From: Ophiura sarsii
Taxonomy: Eukaryota; Echinodermata; Ophiuroidea; Amphilepidida; Ophiuridae
Assembly (NCBI GenBank): GCA_035610835.1
Contig: CM069447.1
Location: forward strand, 56,179,048 to 56,243,047
Direction of reading: 5' to 3'
Length of the DNA: 64,000 nucleotides
Below, piece by piece: positions 62,401-64,000 of the stretch. The position numbers and the translations under genes are program-made. Under the pieces are notes generated by a model. It had not been told where the DNA came from, did not search any database, and worked only from the letters and a program-made list of their open reading frames with translations. The first letter of the stretch is position 1, and each line of letters begins with the position of its first letter.

Positions 62401-63655
62401 CTGTTTTAGTGAACTGCTAAATCGCGAGTTGATTGAACCAATATCAACTCACTTATATGTTCAACCAGCTTCGCTAAATAAACTTGATGTTTGGCTTACT
62501 ATGAAATTCTACAATGACAAAGTTGTTGAATTAGTCCGTATAATAGACCGTTTGCTACAATCATCGAGCATACCATGTGATATGTCCTACCCACAAATGC
62601 TGACAACTTGTCAACACACTCTCTATCCTGATACTTGCAAGGAACAATGGTTCTCCGGATCTCCGACATCCTTTCACAGAGTAAAACATCCGTATCACCC
62701 AAATATGTATCGCCAAAAGGATATCTTTATTTTGTCAGACATAGCTATGCATTACGCTACTTACGACGTAAAGGACGGTACTGTTCTGAAATTTGAGAAG
62801 ATCCTCTTATGCGGTAGAATTTTCAACATCACTACTCTTGATTGCAAAATGGTATCATTAGCCGCTGACGAATACTTTCTAAACGAATCTGGGCTAATGT
62901 ATGGTGACAAATTATTACATAACGATAAGTTTACGCTACAACCAGATGGTCGAGCCTTCGTTTGTCTTGAAAGTGTTGGGGTGTCTCGGAATCTTGATGG
63001 GATTGACGATCACTTTTTTGTTGATGCTCTTGATGTCAGTGGTTTTACGTTGAGCTGCCTTTCGATGATAGGTCTTATGGGTACATTGATTACGTACATT
63101 AAATTTAAGAAGCTTCGTAATGTGTACGGGCATGGTATCATCTGTGTGTCTGTTGGCTTGTTTGTTGCGCAATTACTGACGTTCTTGTCTGATAAAGTTT
63201 CTTGGCCACAAACTGCTTGCGTAATGGTGGCCATTTTAACTCATTATTTTTGGCTCGCTACTTTCACGTGGACAACACTACTAGCAGTTATCCTTTTGAA
63301 TACTTTTGTTATTAACACTAGCGGGAAATCATTGGAGAGAAAGAAGGCGTACTTGCTATTTCAATTGTTTGGTTGGGGAATTCCCTTTTTGATTGTATCA
63401 GTCACAGTGCTCATTCATTTCTGTCCGTGCACGTCTTTAGTCGTTTATGGTGGTACCGGTAAGCTATGTTGGATTCAAGACGGAGAGGCAACCTTACTCG
63501 CATTTGGTTTACCAGTCCTAATTTCTATTTTGACAAACGGTGTTATTGTGACCATTAGTCTCATTTGGTTGCGTAAAGCGAGACAACGATCGAACGTGAT
63601 GCAGCAGAAGGAAGAAAATGAAAAGGGATGGCAGGAAGTGTCCGTGTTCATAAAG
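35322..63655 (+). CDS. Chimeric CUB/LDLa/SRCR/somatomedin-B adhesion-type GPCR (gene overview, 3' end outside window)
   Basis: Eleven exons join in one frame: 35322-35409, 36904-37278, 39118-39252, 41462-41860, 42684-42998, 48274-48630, 50353-50670, 51069-51383, 53485-53832, 59297-59641, 61380-63655. Every junction has AG/GT borders and matching phase; introns 1-10 are all phase 1 and the last visible donor is phase 0. The product so far is 1757 residues: signal peptide 1-25, CUB 30-154, LDLa 155-199, CUB 200-332, six SRCR-type modules 333-998, somatomedin-B 1022-1054, a Cys-containing linker, and TM1-TM5 of a class B2-like 7TM domain from about 1554. TM6, TM7 and the cytoplasmic tail must lie beyond 64000. 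Known biology: SRCR and CUB modules bind ligands or microbial surfaces, and B2 receptors signal through G proteins. A recognition receptor coupled to G-protein signalling is inferred. Additional exons in the long introns could have been missed. Confidence 0.88.
36569..36815. repeat. TTTATCGATAAAC palindrome array in receptor intron 1
   Basis: Around a dozen self-complementary GTTTATCGATAAAC-type units with variants (TTTTTCGATCGAAAAA, TTTATTGATCGATAAA). It ends about 90 bp before the CUB 1 exon. Confidence 0.9.
36904..37278 (+). CDS. Receptor exon 2: CUB domain 1
   Basis: The exon has 375 nt with phase 1 at both ends (acceptor ACACCAG|AT, donor TTTTG|GTAAG). It encodes a CUB-type sheet domain of about 125 residues: a first cysteine (IGNC), the YPRKYGNSLNCHW block typical of CUB strand 2 to the second cysteine, aromatic-rich strands with LVDYLEI, and a terminal GFLVAVKW strand. 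Only the first disulfide pair (two Cys) is present; canonical CUBs often have four. Calcium-site residues were not established. Confidence 0.86.
37632..37781. repeat. 15-bp minisatellite
   Basis: Ten tandem GTTTAGATAAACCTG units, almost identical. The unit is itself partly self-complementary (GTTTA..TAAAC). It generates a false Y-L-N-Q-V repeat frame on the minus strand. Confidence 0.95.
37945..38967. mobile_element. ACTAGTC-rich TIR element in receptor intron 2
   Basis: CACTGAAAATTTAAACTAGT and complement CACTGAAAACCTAAATTGGT form the ends. Subterminal zones (37955-38175; 38620-38955) carry about 30 TAGTC/GACTA words, many as AACTAGTC. The core 38340-38630 is GC-richer, with two short frames beginning MTTRSRKKLTVK and MADQSNSTSANTVASS, Ser/Thr/Ala-rich and of unknown family. 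No transposase. Confidence 0.78.
39118..39252 (+). CDS. Receptor exon 3: LDL-receptor class A repeat
   Basis: The exon has 135 nt, symmetric phase 1, and encodes 45 residues with six cysteines in LDLa order. It contains GYFSCNDR and the acidic calcium-binding signature CDGENNCQDGTDE. Acceptor TATACAG|AT and donor AATG|GTAAGTAA are strong. This is a complete single-exon module, the classic shuffled LDLa unit. In adhesion GPCRs and scavenger proteins LDLa repeats bind ligands; no ligand can be named here. Confidence 0.92.
40205..40925. repeat. Overlapping inverted-repeat elements in receptor intron 3
   Basis: TGATGCGATTTGTGAAAACC at 40203-40230 is inverted near 40612-40645; 'ccacaatgcattgcgt' (40660) is inverted near 40895-40910; 'gagctcttaagtt..aagaaaaag' (40720) is inverted near 40790. 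They look like two or three nested MITEs. Confidence 0.6.
41462..41860 (+). CDS. Receptor exon 4: CUB domain 2
   Basis: The exon has 399 nt, symmetric phase 1. It starts with a cysteine (DCKTMYN) and has the CUB strand pattern: ITSPEYRRDYPRNTKCYW corresponds to the S-P-x-Y-P-x-x-Y...C-x-W core of CUB domains. Later strands include YLTIGTG and FWIAIDHH. Like CUB 1 it has only two cysteines. A run of Asp and His (DHHDDDNYW) sits near the C-terminal end. The divergence from CUB 1 indicates an old duplication or separate acquisition. Confidence 0.82.
42527..42553. repeat. 27-base poly(C) tract
   Basis: Uninterrupted C run in the intron just before SRCR exon 1. Similar tracts occur near 23304, 23610 and 57518 and, as G, near 26188. 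Confidence 0.9.
42684..42998 (+). CDS. Receptor exon 5: SRCR domain 1 (six Cys)
   Basis: The exon has 315 nt, phase 1 at both ends (CGTATAG|GA, CCTA|GTAAG). It has the scavenger-receptor Cys-rich layout: VRINEHGQVQL, then a WFSVCAQFW block equivalent to the W-G-T-V-C-D-D-x-W motif, EVLCKQLGY equivalent to V-C-R-Q-L-G, and four later cysteines ending IKC. Six cysteines encoded in one exon fit a group A-like count. It lies within 130 bp downstream of a 27-base C run in the preceding intron. Confidence 0.9.
43030..43200 (+). repeat. Dispersed repeat R2, copy 1
   Basis: Shares 'tcaccatgaga..at..attaaaat', 'cctagtattggtt' and 'ccttgagatagactttc' in order with 44908-45090 and, inverted, 52620-52800. 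Confidence 0.78.
44289..44399. repeat. Perfect-stem hairpin
   Basis: Arms 'aaattataggccc..ggtgatctcgaaaccagact' and complement, with a GC-rich loop. Confidence 0.8.
44664..44900. repeat. Inverted repeat, 55-bp arms
   Basis: 'aacacttttggacctgtgat' to 'taaatcatctaag' on the left, complement on the right (44844-44897); centre about 120 bp. It is directly followed by R2 copy 2. Confidence 0.8.
44908..45090 (+). repeat. Dispersed repeat R2, copy 2
   Basis: Same word order as 43030-43200, with an extra 'agtattccttttcagtattcc' duplication. Confidence 0.78.
45335..45583. repeat. Inverted repeat next to a mariner-like element
   Basis: 'tatagaacaacacatcatac' and 'ataaaaaaaac' pair with 'gtatgatgttttgttctat'; the middle carries mirrored GACGTCA sites (cAMP-response-element-like core TGACGTCA at 45439). 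The right end abuts the TA of the next element. Confidence 0.72.
45590..46795. mobile_element. 1.2-kb mariner-like element without transposase
   Basis: TA-flanked CGAGGGTCGTTCAATAAATA and complement, with arms of about 135 bp that continue with 'catggtatgggatgcatgag'. The length approaches an autonomous mariner, but no D,D34D-type frame is visible. Confidence 0.88.
46944..48066. mobile_element. 1.1-kb inverted-repeat element hosting a palindrome array
   Basis: 'gtggtcagaacccgttcgtc' (46968-46990) and about 95 bp around it are inverted at 47975-48066. The interior contains the element at 47303-47665. Confidence 0.75.
47303..47665. mobile_element. CCAGTATCG..CGATACTGG palindrome array, complete copy with TIRs
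   Basis: Ends GAAAAAGTGTACTTTAGG and complement enclose about nine hairpin units of about 24 bp separated by different 12-16-bp spacers. This copy shows that the array is the body of a discrete element. Confidence 0.88.
48274..48630 (+). CDS. Receptor exon 6: SRCR domain 2 (six Cys)
   Basis: The exon has 357 nt, symmetric phase 1. IALRLNNG opens the domain, GRLEARWGNDTWGSVC is the canonical SRCR strand plus W-G-x-V-C block, followed by ADRICKLLGF and a terminal IGITC. Six cysteines are present. The donor TTTCAG|GTAAGA and acceptor GTAAAAG|CA fit. Of the six SRCR modules this is the closest to the textbook pattern. Confidence 0.92.
48631..50352 (+). other. Receptor intron 6, no recognisable element
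   Basis: No domain exon and no clear inverted repeat. Words such as 'tagtaggcctac' occur, as elsewhere in the window. Confidence 0.45.
50353..50670 (+). CDS. Receptor exon 7: SRCR domain 3, cysteine-poor
   Basis: The exon has 318 nt, symmetric phase 1 (acceptor AAAAAAG|AC, donor AACCAG|GTAAGA). IHWRLNNVNGTANYHG, SNGSWGAVCVD and ANMICVSLGF align with the first half of SRCR, but only four cysteines remain, two early and two near the C-terminus (ISCW, LVC). The acceptor's pyrimidine tract is interrupted. The domain has probably lost a disulfide and diverged in its ligand surface, which is an inference from the Cys count. Confidence 0.8.
51069..51383 (+). CDS. Receptor exon 8: SRCR domain 4, cysteine-poor
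   Basis: The exon has 315 nt, symmetric phase 1. The acceptor CACTAG|CA was chosen because the alternative AG eleven bases later puts a stop in frame. NWRLANGSNTANGRLEF, NDTWGSVCGRDF and AIRICKELNH are clear SRCR blocks; four cysteines remain. It lies only 398 bp downstream of exon 7 and shares its N-A-N-G and N-N/N-G spacing, so the two look like a tandem duplication. Confidence 0.82.
51706..51990. repeat. Imperfect inverted repeat in receptor intron 8
   Basis: 'gcagacgacgatggtcacgc' at 51709 is inverted at 51968-51990. It lies in CpG-rich DNA from about 51460. Confidence 0.6.
52620..52800 (-). repeat. Dispersed repeat R2, copy 3 (inverted)
   Basis: The minus strand gives 'gacgacattccaaaag..cacaaaatgtttaaaaaatg' and 'tcaccatgagaaatgcattg', matching copies 1 and 2. 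Confidence 0.78.
53067..53418. mobile_element. 352-bp non-autonomous hAT element with perfect TSD
   Basis: Ends CAGTGGCGTAGCCAG / CTGGCTACGCCACTG; AGTTGTTG occurs directly on both sides (53059-53066, 53419-53426). Internal CGCGCGCTACGCGCGC-type palindromes occur twice. It sits 66 bp upstream of SRCR exon 5. Confidence 0.93.
53485..53832 (+). CDS. Receptor exon 9: SRCR domain 5
   Basis: The exon has 348 nt, symmetric phase 1 (TTATAG|GC, TCACAAG|GTATAG). MRLIGDPTKQAVVEVHDG, SSWGRVCTDNWS and AQLVCLHFGY are strong SRCR signatures, close to the consensus W-G-x-V-C-D-D-x-W. It has seven cysteines, including a CEC pair before the final GVIC. A hAT-type MITE ends 59 bp upstream of the TSD-flanked acceptor region, so the branch-point region is squeezed between the element and the exon. 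Confidence 0.88.
53890..54425. repeat. Dispersed repeat R3, copy 1
   Basis: Segment 53900-54105 is inverted at 57115-57305, whereas 'tgtagtccccctctggg..cacgttcgtaggttg' (54322-54418) is direct at 57000-57095. The two copies therefore differ by an internal inversion. Confidence 0.78.
55036..56026. repeat. Dispersed repeat R1, copy 2 (longer)
   Basis: Direct copy of 6045-6487 with about 550 bp extra. Starts GGTTGGCGGGGCAACCGCC (self-complementary) and ends 'cccccattccatttcaatgg'. The AT-rich TTTATTTAT sequence that follows (56040-56560) is low complexity. Confidence 0.83.
56995..57310. repeat. Dispersed repeat R3, copy 2
   Basis: See 53890-54425. It contains the stretch 'cctgatcccacgttcgtagg' and the inverted second part. 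Confidence 0.78.
57311..59296 (+). other. Receptor intron 9, distal part
   Basis: A hAT-like right end (CAGTGGCGGCACAGC on the minus strand, ending near 57567) follows a C run; its partner end was not found. The remainder has no assignable content. Confidence 0.4.
59297..59641 (+). CDS. Receptor exon 10: SRCR-like domain 6, degenerate
   Basis: The exon has 345 nt, symmetric phase 1 (ACGCAG|AA, CAGGAG|GTAAGG). NAMRLVRQGQLRYVVEL and EPWRRVCVSED correspond to SRCR strand 1 and the W-x-x-V-C block, but the second conserved C-R-Q-L-G block is replaced (NRIIGIRRHC) and only four cysteines occur. It ends with PFTC, as the other modules end with a Cys. The reading frame and length are those of an SRCR exon; as an SRCR domain it is divergent. 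Confidence 0.68.
59961..60864. mobile_element. 904-bp mariner-like element with nested MITE
   Basis: TA-flanked CAGGGTGTATCAAAAAAAAT and complement; arms of about 115 bp. Nested at 60093-60399 are inverted GGCCAAACAAAGAAGAAGGT ends enclosing AT-rich DNA. No transposase. Confidence 0.9.
61073..61279. mobile_element. 207-bp mariner-like MITE before the GPCR exon
   Basis: TA-bordered CAGTGCGTCCAGCAACTATA and complement of GAACACCCTG end (CAGGGTGTTCTAAAACTATT); the TIRs are imperfect. It ends 100 bp upstream of the exon 11 acceptor. Confidence 0.6.
61380..63655 (+). CDS. Receptor exon 11: somatomedin-B domain, linker and TM1-TM5
   Basis: This is one long 2276-nt exon. Residues 1022-1054 form a somatomedin-B knot with eight cysteines, including the adjacent CC of GDCCIDYHDSC. 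A linker of about 500 residues carries paired cysteines and a CPSGEIFDTVSRICR block, ending with EYFLNESG and DGRAFVC before TM1. Helices follow: TM1 GLMGTLITYIKF, TM2 HGIICVSVGLF, TM3 from TACVMVAILTHYFWLATFTW, TM4 LFGWGIPFLIVSV, TM5 LAFGLPVLISILTNG. The TM3-top Cys and ECL2 LCWI are class B2 hallmarks. No C-x-C-N-H GPS cleavage motif is seen, so the receptor resembles Methuselah-type members. The donor AAAG|GTACAG follows the third intracellular loop; reading through instead stops at 63733 without TM6-7. Confidence 0.88.
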
Positions 63656-64000
63656 GTACAGTATGCTGTTTTCATAACAAATTTCGGTGGATTAAGGTTT
63701 GCCATTTGTTTATACACTCTTATTCTTGATTAGTCAAATTGTCCGTGTCATTTTTTTTGACACATGTTTGTGTTACACGGATCAATTTATTGGTCACTAT
63801 GCGTCTGAAATGAGTTTGGAAAAATGTGTCACCTTTTTTTGACACTGAAGTGTGTCAAATGGAACAAATATCCGGGTCAAAATGATCATTTGAATAGTAT
63901 TCCGATTCCGATTTAACAAATAAAATGATCATTTTGACCCGGATATTTGTTACATTGACACACTTCAGTGTCAAAAAAGTGACACATTTTTCCGTGTTAT
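63656..64000 (+). other. Intron after TM5 containing an inverted-repeat element
   Basis: Sequence after the phase-0 donor stops being coding-like. Arms at about 63818-63893 and 63921-63994 are near-perfect reverse complements built on TGTGTCA...TGACAC and CCGGGTCAAAATGATCATT. A related TGTCATTTTTTTTGACA hairpin lies at 63745. The element probably continues past the right edge. Confidence 0.7.

Noticed and set aside
63656..63733. Coding continuation of the GPCR exon to a stop at 63733
   Set aside because: It would end the receptor after TM5, the extra 26 residues do not resemble TM6, and a good GT donor precedes them.

Overview
The window is animal nuclear DNA: AT-rich, with GT-AG introns, short exons in long introns, non-LTR retrotransposon debris and an exceptional density of short inverted-repeat (foldback/MITE) elements. 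SRCR, CUB, LDLa and somatomedin-B modules, a matrix metalloproteinase, a DUF4806-like protein and frequent 'aggcctac' words suggest an invertebrate deuterostome, most likely an echinoderm. The species is an inference and cannot be fixed from sequence alone.

Left part (1-21 kb). A minus-strand matrix metalloproteinase gene begins at 11024, with a TATA box at 11187-11194. Three consecutive phase-compatible exons encode a signal peptide, a propeptide helix region and a PRCG cysteine switch; the catalytic exons are not visible. Its introns hold a non-LTR reverse transcriptase fragment split by a GAGTAAA-rich element. Another minus-strand first exon lies at 5043-5136. The rest is repeats: a 33-bp satellite, ACGTAT-dense elements, Tc1/mariner-type MITEs and a 2.7-kb foldback with two 856-bp arms that carry tRNA-like segments.

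Middle (21.7-34.3 kb). A repeat-rich block is bounded by inverted CCCAGATAGCAA ends and subterminal GTTGGC / GTTGGGCCAAC arrays. It contains a broken tnp2/CACTA-like transposase remnant and, directly downstream on the same strand, three well-formed exons of a DUF4806-like protein with stop codon and poly(A) signal. Nested in it are a hAT element with a perfect 8-bp target duplication and an element with eight copies of GTCACGCTGTTACCG.

Right part (34.3-64 kb). One large plus-strand gene covers 35322 to beyond the right edge. Eleven exons assemble in one open frame of 1757 codons: signal peptide, CUB, LDLa, CUB, six SRCR-type domains, somatomedin-B domain, long linker and five of seven helices of an adhesion/Methuselah-type GPCR. 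The first ten introns are all phase 1. It looks like a scavenger-receptor-type recognition ectodomain built onto a GPCR, and is the most interesting protein in the window. Its first exon and upstream region have decayed tandem duplicates at 34.4-35.2 kb. Its introns are filled with mariner-like, hAT and palindrome-array elements.
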